A DNA stretch of 32,926 bases from a bacterium (GTDB lineage: Bacteria; CAIWAD01): positions 1 to 32,926 of the forward strand of contig JAUXWS010000088.1 of the NCBI GenBank assembly GCA_030685015.1. Direction: 5' to 3'. The translations under genes were made by a program, and so were the position numbers. The notes below the pieces were generated by a model that worked only from the letters and a program-made list of their open reading frames with translations, did no database searches and was not told the DNA's origin. Shown piece after piece: positions 1 to 8,607 of the stretch (position 1 is the first letter of the stretch; each line of letters begins with the position of its first letter).

Positions 1-27
1 CAGGCCGGGACAGGACAGGAGGCAGCC

Positions 28-528
28 ATGAAGGTGACCGAACCCGCCGCCTTCCATCACCTCAACATCAGCCGGAGCGGTCTCAGCGCCCAGCGTCGGC
101 GCATGGACGCCATCAGCGAGAACCTGGCCAACCTGAACACCACGCGCGGCGTGGACGGCGGCCCCTTCCAGCCCCGCGTCGTCGTCCTGCGGGAAGGGGA
201 GGAGGAACGCGACTTCCTCAGCCCCGACGGCCAGCGTCCCTCCGGCTTGTGGACCACCCACCCCGAGCACATGCGGGGCAGCCGCCCGGGCGGCGAGGGG
301 GACGGCCTCGCCGGGGTGCAGGCGGAGCGCTTCATCCAGAACCGCCGCCCGCGCATGGAGTACGACCCCGAGCATCCCGACGCCGACGCGGACGGCTATG
401 TGGCCTACCCCGACATCAACGTGGTGGAGGAGATGACCCACCTCATCGCCGCCAGCCGCGCCTATGAGGCCAACCTGACCGCCATCACGGCGGCCAAGGA
501 CATGGCCGCCAAGGCCCTGGAGATATAA
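28..528 (+). CDS. flgC: Flagellar proximal rod protein FlgC
   Basis: This 166-residue protein is a subunit of the flagellar proximal rod, which crosses the periplasm after export by the flagellar type III system. The N-terminal flagellar rod motif is clear (SRSGLSAQRRRMDAISENLA, about residues 15-34), followed by NTTRGVDGGPFQ, which is typical of FlgC. The C-terminal FlgC signature NVVEEMTHLIAASRAYEANL is near residues 130-149. A Shine-Dalgarno AGGAGG at 17-22 fixes the ATG at 28. One upstream frame ends at a TGA at 29-31 that would overlap this start by 4 bases. That is where flgB is expected, but 27 bases are too few to identify it. Length is slightly above the usual 135-150 residues because of an insertion near residues 60-105. 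Confidence 0.96.
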   Translation: MKVTEPAAFHHLNISRSGLSAQRRRMDAISENLANLNTTRGVDGGPFQPRVVVLREGEEERDFLSPDGQRPSGLWTTHPEHMRGSRPGGEGDGLAGVQAERFIQNRRPRMEYDPEHPDADADGYVAYPDINVVEEMTHLIAASRAYEANLTAITAAKDMAAKALEI

Positions 529-532
529 GCCC

Positions 533-916
533 ATGGCCGTGATCACGCCCAGCCAGCGTCTGGCCCAACTGGCCGCCGAGCAGCGCCCGGTCTCCGTCTC
601 CATGCTGGAATCGGCCCGCCAGGCGGACCGCATCCGCCCATCCCGCGGCGCCTCCCCGCTCGAGGCGCCCGGCGCCATCGGGGAGGGGACGGCGGCGCCC
701 AGCTTCGTGGACACGCTGAAGGCCTCCATCGAGGCGATCAATGTCCAACAGGTCCAAGCCGACGAGCTGGCCGCCCATTTCGCGGCGGGCGAGGTGGAGA
801 ACGTCCACGACGCGATGATCTCCATGGAGAAGGCCTCCCTCTCCTTCAAGTTCATGGTCGAGGTGCGCAACAAGCTGCTGGAAGGCTACCAGGAGCTGAT
901 GCGCATGCAGGTGTAG
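533..916 (+). CDS. fliE: Flagellar hook-basal body adaptor FliE
   Basis: FliE joins the MS-ring (FliF) to the proximal rod and is the first protein exported during assembly. The protein is 127 residues. The C-terminal half carries the family pattern: FVDTLKASIEAIN, then VHDAMISMEKASLSFKFMVE, and it ends in VRNKLLEGYQELMRMQV, the conserved FliE tail. The first 60 or so residues are poorly conserved and rich in Ala and Pro. The gene starts 4 bases after flgC, using GGAGAT at 519-524 as ribosome binding site, and lies immediately before fliF, as in most flagellar operons. Confidence 0.96.
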   Translation: MAVITPSQRLAQLAAEQRPVSVSMLESARQADRIRPSRGASPLEAPGAIGEGTAAPSFVDTLKASIEAINVQQVQADELAAHFAAGEVENVHDAMISMEKASLSFKFMVEVRNKLLEGYQELMRMQV

Positions 917-929
917 GAGCACGGTCCCC

Positions 930-2504
930 ATGCCCGACTGGCTATCCCCTTTCCTGCAAAGGCTGCGCGACACCTGGAACTCCCCCCGGCGGGGCAGTCT
1001 GCTCCTCCTGGCCGGCGGCGGCGTCCTTGTCCTGCTCCTGCTGGGCGCGACCTTCTGGTGGGCCGCCCAGCCGGATTGGGCGCCCCTCTACCGCGGCTTG
1101 AGCGAGGTGGAGGCGGCCCGCGTCGTCAGCCAGCTCGAGGAGCAGAAGGCGGCCTACCGGCTGACCGGCGGGGGCGGCACGGTGGAGGTGCCACGCTCCG
1201 AACTCTACCGCCTGCGGGTCAAGCTGGCCGCCGAGGGCGGGCCCCGCCCGGCCATCCCCGGCTACGAGCTGCTGGACGAGCAGCGCCTGGGCATGAGCGA
1301 CCGCGAGATGGACCTCATGCAGAAGCGGGCCCTGGAGGGCGAGCTGGCCAAGACCCTGGACGCCCTCTCCTGGGTCCACGGCGCCACCGTCCACATCGTG
1401 CAACCCAAGCCCTCGCTCTTCAAGGACGAGCAGGTGCCGGTCACGGCCAGCGTCACGGTGGTGACGGATCAACACTACGCCGTGCCCAGGGGCGAGGTGG
1501 CGGGGGTGGTCGCCCTGGTCAGCTCCGCCGTGGAGGGCCTGCACCCCACCCGCGTCACCGTGGTGGATTCCCGGGGCAAGCTCTTGACGGAACCGGCCGA
1601 CGACGACATCGGCCTGGGGCGCTCCAACAAGCAGATCGAACTGACGCGCAAGGTCAACGCCTACTACACGCAGCAGGCCCAGGAGATGCTCGACCGCGTG
1701 GTGGGGGAGGGCCGCAGCGTGGTGCGGGTGACGGCGGACCTGGATTTCAGCTACCTGGAGCGCACCAGCCGCATCTTCGACCCGGAGAAGAAGATCGTGC
1801 GCAGCCAGGAACTCAACGAGGGCAGCAGCACCGGGAGCGACACCTCCACCACCCAGGAGGAGCGCCTCATCACCAACTACGAGGTGAACGAGATCCTCGA
1901 GCACATCCGGGGACAGCAGGGCGCCCTCAAGCGCCTGAGCGTCTCCCTCGTGGTGGACGGCACCTACGCCGAGGGCGGTGGCGGCAAGGGCGACCCGCCG
2001 CTAAGCTACGTGCCCCGCAGCGCCGAGGAGATGCAAAAGCTGGAGCAGCTGGTGCGCACCGCCGTGGGCTTCGACGCCCAGCGCGGCGACCAGATCCAGG
2101 CCGAGAACCTCGCCTTCGACAGCTCCGGGCGCGAGCAGGACCTGGGCGCGCTGCGCAACCGCAAGATCCGGGACATGGCCCTGGACATCCTGCGCAAGGT
2201 CCTCTTCGTGGGTGGCATCATCGCCTTCCTCTTCCTCCTGCGCTCCACCTTGTCCCTCATCAACTCGCGGATCGGCCAGGCCTTCGACGACAAGCGGGCC
2301 CTCATGCTGGCCGGGGTCCGCACCGGCCCGGTCGTTGAAGAGAGCTACGAAGAGGAGGTGCCGCTCGTGATGGAGCTGGAGGCTGCCCGCACCCCCGAGC
2401 AGCGCCAGATCGCGCGGGTCCACAAGAAGGTGGTGGACTATTGCAAGGAGCATCCCGACGACGCCGCCCGCCTGGTGCGGGCCTGGCTCTATGAGGCAAG
2501 CTGA
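930..2504 (+). CDS. fliF: Flagellar MS-ring protein FliF
   Basis: FliF (524 residues) builds the MS-ring in the cytoplasmic membrane, the base on which switch, rod and export gate assemble. A first membrane segment lies at about residues 22-46. The periplasmic ring-building domains follow, with family sequences such as DWAPLYRGLSEVEAARVV and VHIVQPKPSLFKDEQ. A second membrane segment (LFVGGIIAFLFLLRS) is near residues 424-438. The C-terminal cytoplasmic tail, including VVDYCKEHPDDAARLVRAWL, is the FliG-binding region. Length is close to the usual 530-560. The stop codon overlaps the fliG start by one base (TGATG), suggesting translational coupling. Confidence 0.97.
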   Translation: MPDWLSPFLQRLRDTWNSPRRGSLLLLAGGGVLVLLLLGATFWWAAQPDWAPLYRGLSEVEAARVVSQLEEQKAAYRLTGGGGTVEVPRSELYRLRVKLAAEGGPRPAIPGYELLDEQRLGMSDREMDLMQKRALEGELAKTLDALSWVHGATVHIVQPKPSLFKDEQVPVTASVTVVTDQHYAVPRGEVAGVVALVSSAVEGLHPTRVTVVDSRGKLLTEPADDDIGLGRSNKQIELTRKVNAYYTQQAQEMLDRVVGEGRSVVRVTADLDFSYLERTSRIFDPEKKIVRSQELNEGSSTGSDTSTTQEERLITNYEVNEILEHIRGQQGALKRLSVSLVVDGTYAEGGGGKGDPPLSYVPRSAEEMQKLEQLVRTAVGFDAQRGDQIQAENLAFDSSGREQDLGALRNRKIRDMALDILRKVLFVGGIIAFLFLLRSTLSLINSRIGQAFDDKRALMLAGVRTGPVVEESYEEEVPLVMELEAARTPEQRQIARVHKKVVDYCKEHPDDAARLVRAWLYEAS

Positions 2505-3520
2505 TGGAAGGAACGGAGAGATTCCGCCAACTGGGCGGCGTGCAGCGGGCAGCGGCCTTCTTCGTGGCCATCGGGCCGGAGGCGGCCTCCGAGATCGTGC
2601 GCTTCCTGGAACCCACCGAGATTGAGGAACTCGCCCGCGAGATCATCAAGCTGGGCAACCTGCCGGTGACCATCCTCCAGGCGGCGGAGGACGACTTCTA
2701 CGAGATGGCCATGGCCGCCGACTACATCAAGGAAGGGGGCATGGGCTACGCCCAGAGCCTGCTGCAGGCCGCCCTGGGCGAGGTGCGCGCCATCGACATC
2801 ATCAAGCGCATCAAGTCCAGCCTGCAGATCCGCGGTTTCAACGTGCTCAAGAACGTGGATCCCACCGAGCTGCTCAGCTTCCTGCAGCGGGAGCATCCCC
2901 AGACCATCGCCCTCGTCCTCACCCAGCTCTCCCCCAGCCAGGCGGCCAACATCATCGCCAACCTGCCCGCCGAGCTGGCCAAGGAGTCCATGCTGCGCTT
3001 CGCCCGCATGGAGCGGGTCTCGCCCGAGAACATCGCGGCCGTGGAGCAGGTGCTGGAGAGCCGCATCGACTTCAGCCAGATGGGATCGAAACTGGGCGGC
3101 GTCAAGGCGGCGGCGGACATCCTCAACCTGACGGGCCAGTCCGTGGAGAAGGCGGTGCTGACCGGCATCGCCGCCGACGCGCCGGAGCTGTCGGCCGAAA
3201 TCAAGAACCTCATGTTCGTCTTCGAGGATGTCATCCAAATGGACGACCGCAGCATCCAGAAGGTGCTGCGCGAAGTGGACAACAAGGATCTCACGCTGGC
3301 CCTCAAGGCCTGCACGCCGGATCTGGCCGAGCGCCTGCTGGCCAACATCTCCAGCCGGGCCGCCGAGATGATCCGCGAGGAGCTGGAGTACATGCCGCCC
3401 GTCCGCCTGCGCGAGGTGGAGGAGGTGCAGCAGAAGATCATCGACATCATCCGCCGGCTGGAGGACGAAGGGCAGATCTACATCATGAAGGGGGCCGAGG
3501 AAGGCGACATGATGATCTGA
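2504..3520 (+). CDS. fliG: Flagellar motor switch protein FliG
   Basis: FliG (338 residues) forms the upper part of the C-ring, binds FliF and transmits torque from MotA. The middle-domain EHPQTIA motif is at residues 130-136, the flexible Gly-Gly linker at 198-199 and the MFVF motif at 237-240. The C-terminal torque helix region contains the expected charged residues (QMDDRSIQKVLREVDNKDL). Length is typical and no key motif is missing. The start is coupled to fliF by a one-base overlap. The stop at 3520 is followed by 208 bases before fliH, longer than most gaps in this locus. Confidence 0.97.
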   Translation: MEGTERFRQLGGVQRAAAFFVAIGPEAASEIVRFLEPTEIEELAREIIKLGNLPVTILQAAEDDFYEMAMAADYIKEGGMGYAQSLLQAALGEVRAIDIIKRIKSSLQIRGFNVLKNVDPTELLSFLQREHPQTIALVLTQLSPSQAANIIANLPAELAKESMLRFARMERVSPENIAAVEQVLESRIDFSQMGSKLGGVKAAADILNLTGQSVEKAVLTGIAADAPELSAEIKNLMFVFEDVIQMDDRSIQKVLREVDNKDLTLALKACTPDLAERLLANISSRAAEMIREELEYMPPVRLREVEEVQQKIIDIIRRLEDEGQIYIMKGAEEGDMMI

Positions 3521-3732
3521 TGGGCGGGAACCCGCTCGACACATGCGGCGCTGGTCGAAACAGACCCGGCCACGGGCGGAGGTCGCTCCCTGAGCACTCC
3601 CCGCGGACAGCGCCCCGGATCCTGGAAGACGCGGTGAGGAGGCTGCCCTTGACCGGACCCGGCATCGTGGGACGGGAGGCGAAGGCCGGGGATCCGGCCT
3701 TGGCCAGCATGGCTGCGGACCTTCGCCCATGA
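3520..3732 (+). CDS. Possible small ORF between fliG and fliH
   Basis: This open frame of 70 codons fills the fliG-fliH gap. Its ATG overlaps the fliG stop by one base (TGATG) and its stop overlaps the fliH start by four (ATGA). Double coupling of this kind is common among true genes here. The predicted peptide is rich in Arg, Gly and Pro, resembles no family I recognise, and has no clear domain, signal peptide or membrane segment. Its third-position GC, counted by hand, is about 80 percent. It may be a real small gene, a degraded reading frame, or chance in a GC-rich spacer that instead holds a promoter. Confidence 0.25.
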   Translation: MGGNPLDTCGAGRNRPGHGRRSLPEHSPRTAPRILEDAVRRLPLTGPGIVGREAKAGDPALASMAADLRP

Positions 3733-4466
3733 GCACGGTGCTGAAGGCGGAGCAGGTCCGGCTGGGCTCCGGGCGCTTCCTGGACAGCGGCACACGCGAG
3801 GAGGCCGGCAGCGGCCGCGAGGAGCAGAAGCGGCTGCGCACGGCCCAGGCCCTCTTCCGCCGACGGATCGGCGCCCTGAAGGAGGAGGGATTCCAACAGG
3901 CGCGGCGGTTGGAGGAGCTGCTGGCCGACATGGGTCGCCGCCTGGAGGAGGCACGGGCCGAGGGGCATGCCGCCGGGCTGCTGGACGGGCGTCGCCAAGT
4001 GGAGGAGGAGCTGGCCGAGGCCTTCCGCCTGCTGGCGATGCAGGAGGAGGAGTTCCGGCGGGCCGCCGCGGACTACCACCGCCAGGCCGACCGCGAGTTG
4101 GTCCGCCTGGCCCGCTGGATGGCCGAGACCGTGTTGCGGCGCGCCCTGCCCCTGGACGAGGAGGCCCTCGCCCGCCGGGTGCGCGACCTGCTGGAGGACT
4201 GCCTCGACCAGCAGACCGTCCGTCTTCATCTTCACCCTGGCGAGCGGCGCCGCATCCTGGGTGACGATCTCGAAGAGAGGCTGCCCCGGCTGGCCGAGCT
4301 GATCCGTTCGCTGGCCGGCCGGCTGGAATGGGTGGAGGCGGCCGAGGTGCCCCCCGGCGCCTGCCGCGTGGAGCTGCACGACGGCCTGCTCGAGGCCGGC
4401 TCCGCCGCCATGCTGGACCATCTGGAGGAGGAACTGGTGCGTCAGGCGGACGAGGCGGGACGATGA
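3729..4466 (+). CDS. fliH: Flagellar export apparatus protein FliH
   Basis: FliH (245 residues) is the stator-like regulator of the export ATPase FliI and tethers it to the C-ring. A long charged coiled-coil region (about 30-130, with GFQQARRLEELLADMGRRLEEARAEG) is followed by the conserved C-terminal domain. That domain contains LVRLARWMAETVLRRALPLD, a VRLHLHPGE strand, and ACRVELHDGLLEAG near the end, which correspond to the VEW-DGxxxA-type FliH/YscL/V-ATPase-E tail. The gene sits directly before fliI and overlaps it by 4 bases (ATGA at 4463-4466), the usual arrangement. Identification rests on domain pattern and position, since FliH sequences diverge strongly. Confidence 0.92.
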   Translation: MSTVLKAEQVRLGSGRFLDSGTREEAGSGREEQKRLRTAQALFRRRIGALKEEGFQQARRLEELLADMGRRLEEARAEGHAAGLLDGRRQVEEELAEAFRLLAMQEEEFRRAAADYHRQADRELVRLARWMAETVLRRALPLDEEALARRVRDLLEDCLDQQTVRLHLHPGERRRILGDDLEERLPRLAELIRSLAGRLEWVEAAEVPPGACRVELHDGLLEAGSAAMLDHLEEELVRQADEAGR

Positions 4467-5764
4467 GAGCCCTGGAGAACTGGCGACGACAGGCCGCCCG
4501 CGTCTCCCCCTGGCCGCGGCGCGGCCTGGTGGACCGGGTGACCGGCCTGGTAGTGGAGGGGCGGGGTCCGCGCGGCGCCCTGGGCCAGTCCTGCTCCATC
4601 GGCGAGGAGGGGGGCGGGCTCGAGGCGGAGATCGTGGGCTTCCGCAGCGGCCGCACCCTCCTCATGCCGCTGGGTCCCCTCACCGGCATCCGCCCCGGCC
4701 ATCTCATCCGCCTGCGGCCGGCGGCGCCCGCCGTCCCGACGGGGGATCTCCTCGCCGGGCGTGTGCTCAACGCCATGGGCGAGCCCATCGACGGCAAGGG
4801 ACCGCTCGCCGCCAGCGGCCGCGCCCCGCTCCACCGGGCGGCGCCGCCCGCCCTCGACCGCCCGCGCATCGACCAGGTCTTCGCCACGGGCGTGCGCAGC
4901 ATCGACGGCCTGCTCACCTGCGGCCGGGGCCAGCGGCTGGGCATCTTCGCCGGGGCCGGCGTGGGCAAGTCGGTCCTGCTGGGCATGATCGCCCGCTCCT
5001 CGGACGCCCGCATCAACGTGATCGGCCTCATCGGCGAGCGCGGCCGCGAAGTGCGCGAGTTCCTCGAGCGCGACCTGGGCGAGGAGGGCCTCTCCCGCAG
5101 CGTGGTGGTGGTGGTCACCAGCGACCAGGCGCCCCTGCTCAAGCGCCGGGGCGTGCAGCTGGCCACGGCCATCGCCGAGAGCTTCCGCGACCGGGGCATG
5201 GATGTGCTGCTGCTGGTGGACAGCCTCACCCGCGTCGCCACCGCCCAGCGCGAGATCGGCCTGGCCGCCGGCGAGCCGCCGGCGGGCAAAGGCTACACAC
5301 CCTCGGTCTTCGCCCTGCTGCCCTCCCTGCTCGAGCGGGCCGGGCGGGACCGCCAGGGCAGCATCACCGCCTTCTACACGGTCCTCGTGGACGGCGACGA
5401 CCTGACCGACCCGGTGGCCGACGCGGCGCGCAGCATCCTCGATGGGCATCTTGTCCTCTCGCGCCGCCTGGCGGAGCGCGGCCAGTGGCCGGCGGTGGAC
5501 GTGCTGGCCAGCATCAGCCGCGTGCGGCCCGGACTGGTGCTGCCCGGCCAGGAGGAGGCGGTGCGCCGGCTGCTGCGTTGGCTGGCGGCGCACCAGGAGG
5601 CGGAGGACCTCATCCAGGTGGGCGCCTACGCCAAGGGGTCGGACGCGGACGTGGACCAGGCCCTGGCCCGCCTGCCGCGCATCCGGGAGTGGCTGGGACA
5701 GCGCCAGGACGAGCATTCCAGCCATGCCGAGACGGTGCGCCGCCTGATCGAGTTGGCGGCATGA
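4463..5764 (+). CDS. fliI: Flagellum-specific ATPase FliI
   Basis: FliI (433 residues) is the cytoplasmic ATPase that energises substrate unloading at the flagellar export gate, and is related to the F1 beta subunit. The Walker A sequence GAGVGKS is at residues 164-170. The Walker B strand LLLVDS has its Asp at 253, followed by the family signature TRVATAQREIGLAAGEPP. The ATG at 4463 is chosen because it overlaps the fliH stop by 4 bases and gives the normal FliI N-terminus. An upstream in-frame ATG at 4328 would add 45 Gly/Arg-rich residues read through fliH and is unlikely. Confidence 0.96.
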   Translation: MRALENWRRQAARVSPWPRRGLVDRVTGLVVEGRGPRGALGQSCSIGEEGGGLEAEIVGFRSGRTLLMPLGPLTGIRPGHLIRLRPAAPAVPTGDLLAGRVLNAMGEPIDGKGPLAASGRAPLHRAAPPALDRPRIDQVFATGVRSIDGLLTCGRGQRLGIFAGAGVGKSVLLGMIARSSDARINVIGLIGERGREVREFLERDLGEEGLSRSVVVVVTSDQAPLLKRRGVQLATAIAESFRDRGMDVLLLVDSLTRVATAQREIGLAAGEPPAGKGYTPSVFALLPSLLERAGRDRQGSITAFYTVLVDGDDLTDPVADAARSILDGHLVLSRRLAERGQWPAVDVLASISRVRPGLVLPGQEEAVRRLLRWLAAHQEAEDLIQVGAYAKGSDADVDQALARLPRIREWLGQRQDEHSSHAETVRRLIELAA

Positions 5765-5777
5765 GCGGGATCCGCCC

Positions 5778-6242
5778 GTGAGGACGCGCCAGGAACGGCT
5801 CCAACGTCTCCTGCGGCTGCGCGAGCGGCGTGAGAAGCAGGCCCGTCACCAACTGGCCCTCAGCCTGGGGGAGGAGGCGCAGCGGCGCCGGGCCCTGGCC
5901 GAGACGGAGGCGCAGCTGGGCCAGGCCCGGGTCCAGTGGACGAGCGAGCTGGCGGGGGGGATCGGCCCGGCGCGCTGGAGCGTGCTGCAGGCCTACATCG
6001 ACCACCGGCAACGCAGCGTGGCGCTGGGCGAGCGGATGGTCGCCGAATGGCAGCCCCGGCTGGCGGCCGCCCGCGAGGAGTTGTCGGCCGCGGCGCGGGA
6101 GCGCCAGGGGATGGAGCGCTGGCGGGACCGCCTGGTCGAGCGGCAGCGGCGGGAGGAGGACCGGCGGGAGCGGCTCCGCCTGGATGAGATCGGATTGCTC
6201 GAGGTCCTGCGCCGCGAAGCGCCGGAACATGGAGAGGGATGA
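5778..6242 (+). CDS. fliJ: Flagellar FliJ protein
   Basis: FliJ (154 residues) is a small coiled-coil protein that inserts in the FliI hexamer like the gamma subunit of F1 and recycles export chaperones. The sequence is nearly all charged alpha helix (QERLQRLLRLRERREKQAR at the start, later RQRREEDRRERLRLDE), as in the family. It starts at GTG 5778, 13 bases after fliI. The ATG at 5761 opens only a 6-codon frame, so GTG is the better start. It ends in TGATG, overlapping the next gene. Family identity comes from size, coiled-coil character and position after fliI. Confidence 0.88.
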   Translation: MRTRQERLQRLLRLRERREKQARHQLALSLGEEAQRRRALAETEAQLGQARVQWTSELAGGIGPARWSVLQAYIDHRQRSVALGERMVAEWQPRLAAAREELSAAARERQGMERWRDRLVERQRREEDRRERLRLDEIGLLEVLRREAPEHGEG

Positions 6243-6886
6243 TGGCGGAAAGACCCAGACGCAGACAGGACGAGGTGGAGGAAACCCCGCCCGAGCCGAC
6301 GCAGAAGAAGGGCAATCGGGGCTTGCTGCTGTGGGGCGGGTACATCCTCGTCTCGACGGCCGTGGTCGTGGGCTTGGCCGTCCTGGTTGCCCAGCGTCGC
6401 CGGGCGGCCTGGGAGGCGCCTGTCCATGCCGTGGTGGACAGCCTCCAGGTGGACACGGCGCGGACGGCGGACCCGCTCCTGCTGAGCCCGGAGGACAGCC
6501 TGCGGACCCGCATCCAGGATCTCCAGGCCCAGGTGCAGGTCCATGAGGATTCCCTGGTGCGCGCTGTGGACACCACCCAGCGTCTGCAGACGCGGCTCGA
6601 GCGCCTGCAGGCCGAGCTTGACACCCTGCGCCAGCGCGATGTCCTGCTCTCCAGCGAGGAGGTGGTGCGCCTTTCCCGCGTCTTCGAGAGCATGCAGCCG
6701 CGCAAGGCGGCTCCCGTCATGCTGCGCATGGACAATGCCTCGGTGGCGGCCATCCTGCTCATGATCGAGGAGCGCACGGCGGCCAAGGTCATGGCGGCCA
6801 TGCCCCCGGACCGCGCCGCCGGCATCAGCACCCTCATCCGCGAGCAGGCCAAGGAGAAGGCCCGCCGCGTGGAGAAGCAACCGTGA
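6239..6886 (+). CDS. MotE/FlbB-like flagellar protein with MgtE-N-type domain
   Basis: This 215-residue membrane protein belongs to the group that includes Bacillus YlxF, MotE and spirochete FlbB, found between fliJ and fliK. One transmembrane helix is at about 28-50 (LLLWGGYILVSTAVVVGLAV). A coiled coil follows (about 85-135). A C-terminal MgtE-N-like repeat pair comes last: SRVFESMQPRKAAPVMLRM, then DNASVAAILLMIEERTAAKV and MAAMPPDRAAGIS. In MotE and FlbB this domain is periplasmic and acts with the stator or P-collar. That role here is inference. The start could be either ATG of ATGATG at 6239. The stop overlaps fliK by 4 bases. Confidence 0.85.
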   Translation: MMAERPRRRQDEVEETPPEPTQKKGNRGLLLWGGYILVSTAVVVGLAVLVAQRRRAAWEAPVHAVVDSLQVDTARTADPLLLSPEDSLRTRIQDLQAQVQVHEDSLVRAVDTTQRLQTRLERLQAELDTLRQRDVLLSSEEVVRLSRVFESMQPRKAAPVMLRMDNASVAAILLMIEERTAAKVMAAMPPDRAAGISTLIREQAKEKARRVEKQP

Positions 6887-8607
6887 GTGCGACGCCCGCC
6901 ATCCAGGCGCCCGCCCTCCTTGCCCTGGAAGGGGTCGCGCCCGGGCGGGGCGCCCGCCGCAGGCGGGAGAAAGCCTTCCCGGCGCTCGCGCTGGCGGAGC
7001 CGGCTGCCCTGAAACGGGAGCCGGTCATCCCGCTGGCCAGTGGCCGGGAGGGGGCCGCTTCCCGCCCGTGGCCACTCGGGACCTCGATCTCTGCCGGGGT
7101 GCTGGCCGCCGACCCGCCGGCGGCCGGGCCGCGTCCAGGCATGGGTGGACAGGCGGGGGCCGCGCGGGCGCACGCACGCCCGGCGACGCCGCAAGGCAGC
7201 GAGTCGAGCCAGGTCCTCCTCCCCGTTGCCCCCATGCCAGCCCGGGAGGACTCCACCGCCTACCCGGCGGCGGCTGCCGGAAGATCGAGTCCTGCCAGGA
7301 GGCCGGCCGCCTCGTCGGCGGTCGCCCGGCAGGCACCTGTCCTGCCGATGGGGCAGAAAGCGGTCCTTCCATCGCCGACCGCCCTGCCGCCACCTGCCGA
7401 ATCCGCAGGATCGGAGCCGGCCGCCCGGCCCACGCCCGGTGCGCCGATGGGACCCGGCGCGGCCGCCGTCCTGAGCCCCCCACCCGCACCCCGGGCGGGT
7501 CGGGAGGAGGGGACAGGACGGGAGGAGGGCACCCGGACCGCCCGCGGCGTGCCAAATGCGGGTGGGCGGCCCCTGCCCATGGCGCGGACCCTGCCCGCCA
7601 ACGCCGCTGCGCGTCTCTCCCCAACGGCCGGCAATCCAGCCAGGCCCATCCCGCTACGGGCACAGAACCGCCCGATTGAGTCTGGAGGCGAGGCGGCTCC
7701 GCCGGCGCCGTCCCCCGCCGCCAATCCAGGGGAAGACACCCGCACGGTGGCCCTGCTGCGCTTCGAGCAGAGCGCCCAGCGGCCCACCCGGCCCGCGGGG
7801 GAGCAGGTGCCAGGAACTGGCATGCCGGGAAGGGGCACGTCGGGAGAGGACGCCGAAGGAAAAACCGAGCGGCCCGCGGCCGTGCGCCTGCTGGCCGAGT
7901 GGCGCGCCGCCCTGGCCGGCGGGAGCTTGGGCCGCCGCGCCACGGGCCGGGCCACGGTAGAGACGAAGGCCGTGGACGGATCCAGCCCGGCGGGCCCGGC
8001 CCAAGCTGCGGCCTCCCTCCCGTGCGCGGAAAGCGCGGACGGCTTGCCCATCATCCAGCTTTCTGCTGGGCTTCTCTGGCTGGCCCGCGCCGAGGCGGCC
8101 CGGCCCGCCGCGGCCGGCCTCCCCCCGGCCCCGCTTGATCCCAAACTGCTTCTGGAGCAACTGCACGGCCGCCTGGAGCGCTTGGCGCTGACCGAAGGGG
8201 GCAGGGCGGAACTGGTCCTGGAGCCGGCCCGCCTGGGCCGGCTGACCCTGCGGCTGGAACGGGATGGCGCCGGCTGGCGGCTGGAGATCCACAGCAGTCT
8301 GGAGAGCACGGCCCGTGAATTGCACAGACAGGCGCAGGATTTGCGCGACAGCCTGGCCGGGGCGGGCCTTCGCCTGGACGAGCTGCGCCTGACGACCGAG
8401 GCCGGCCCCGCGCGGCACACGCCTGGTGAAGCTGGACGGGAGAGTGGGGCAGGCGCCTGGCATGAGGGCGACGACCCGGATCAGCGGGAGCGGGCCAGGC
8501 GGGAGGAGCGGGAGGAATCGGCAAGGTCGGCGGGTGGGGCGGAACATTTTGCCAACCGCCTGGAACGACTTCTCCACGTAAGCGGAGGGAAGGGAGCACG
8601 GCCATGA
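6883..8607 (+). CDS. fliK: Flagellar hook-length control protein FliK
   Basis: FliK (574 residues) is the exported ruler that measures hook length and switches the export gate to late substrates. The first 400 or so residues are low complexity, rich in Ala, Pro, Gly and Arg, as expected for an extended ruler. The conserved C-terminal hook-length domain is near residues 420-510, including LVLEPARLGRLTLRLERDG and the helix TARELHRQAQDLRDSLAGAG. It starts at GTG 6883 with a GTGA overlap to the upstream gene, and ends with an ATGA overlap to flgD. It is longer than Salmonella FliK (405 residues), matching the long hook protein encoded nearby. Confidence 0.93.
   Translation: MSATPAIQAPALLALEGVAPGRGARRRREKAFPALALAEPAALKREPVIPLASGREGAASRPWPLGTSISAGVLAADPPAAGPRPGMGGQAGAARAHARPATPQGSESSQVLLPVAPMPAREDSTAYPAAAAGRSSPARRPAASSAVARQAPVLPMGQKAVLPSPTALPPPAESAGSEPAARPTPGAPMGPGAAAVLSPPPAPRAGREEGTGREEGTRTARGVPNAGGRPLPMARTLPANAAARLSPTAGNPARPIPLRAQNRPIESGGEAAPPAPSPAANPGEDTRTVALLRFEQSAQRPTRPAGEQVPGTGMPGRGTSGEDAEGKTERPAAVRLLAEWRAALAGGSLGRRATGRATVETKAVDGSSPAGPAQAAASLPCAESADGLPIIQLSAGLLWLARAEAARPAAAGLPPAPLDPKLLLEQLHGRLERLALTEGGRAELVLEPARLGRLTLRLERDGAGWRLEIHSSLESTARELHRQAQDLRDSLAGAGLRLDELRLTTEAGPARHTPGEAGRESGAGAWHEGDDPDQRERARREEREESARSAGGAEHFANRLERLLHVSGGKGARP

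Noticed and set aside
942-1904. Long open frame on the minus strand opposite fliF (and similar ones opposite fliG, fliI, flgE, motA/fliM, btuB and others)
   Set aside because: GC-rich DNA leaves antisense frames open. These are rich in Gly, Ala, Arg, His and Gln, have no recognisable domains, and lie opposite well-identified genes.
3696-3712. Sigma-54-like TTGGCCAGCATGGCTGC before fliH
   Set aside because: The distance between GG and GC is 11 bases, not the required 10, and other positions match poorly.
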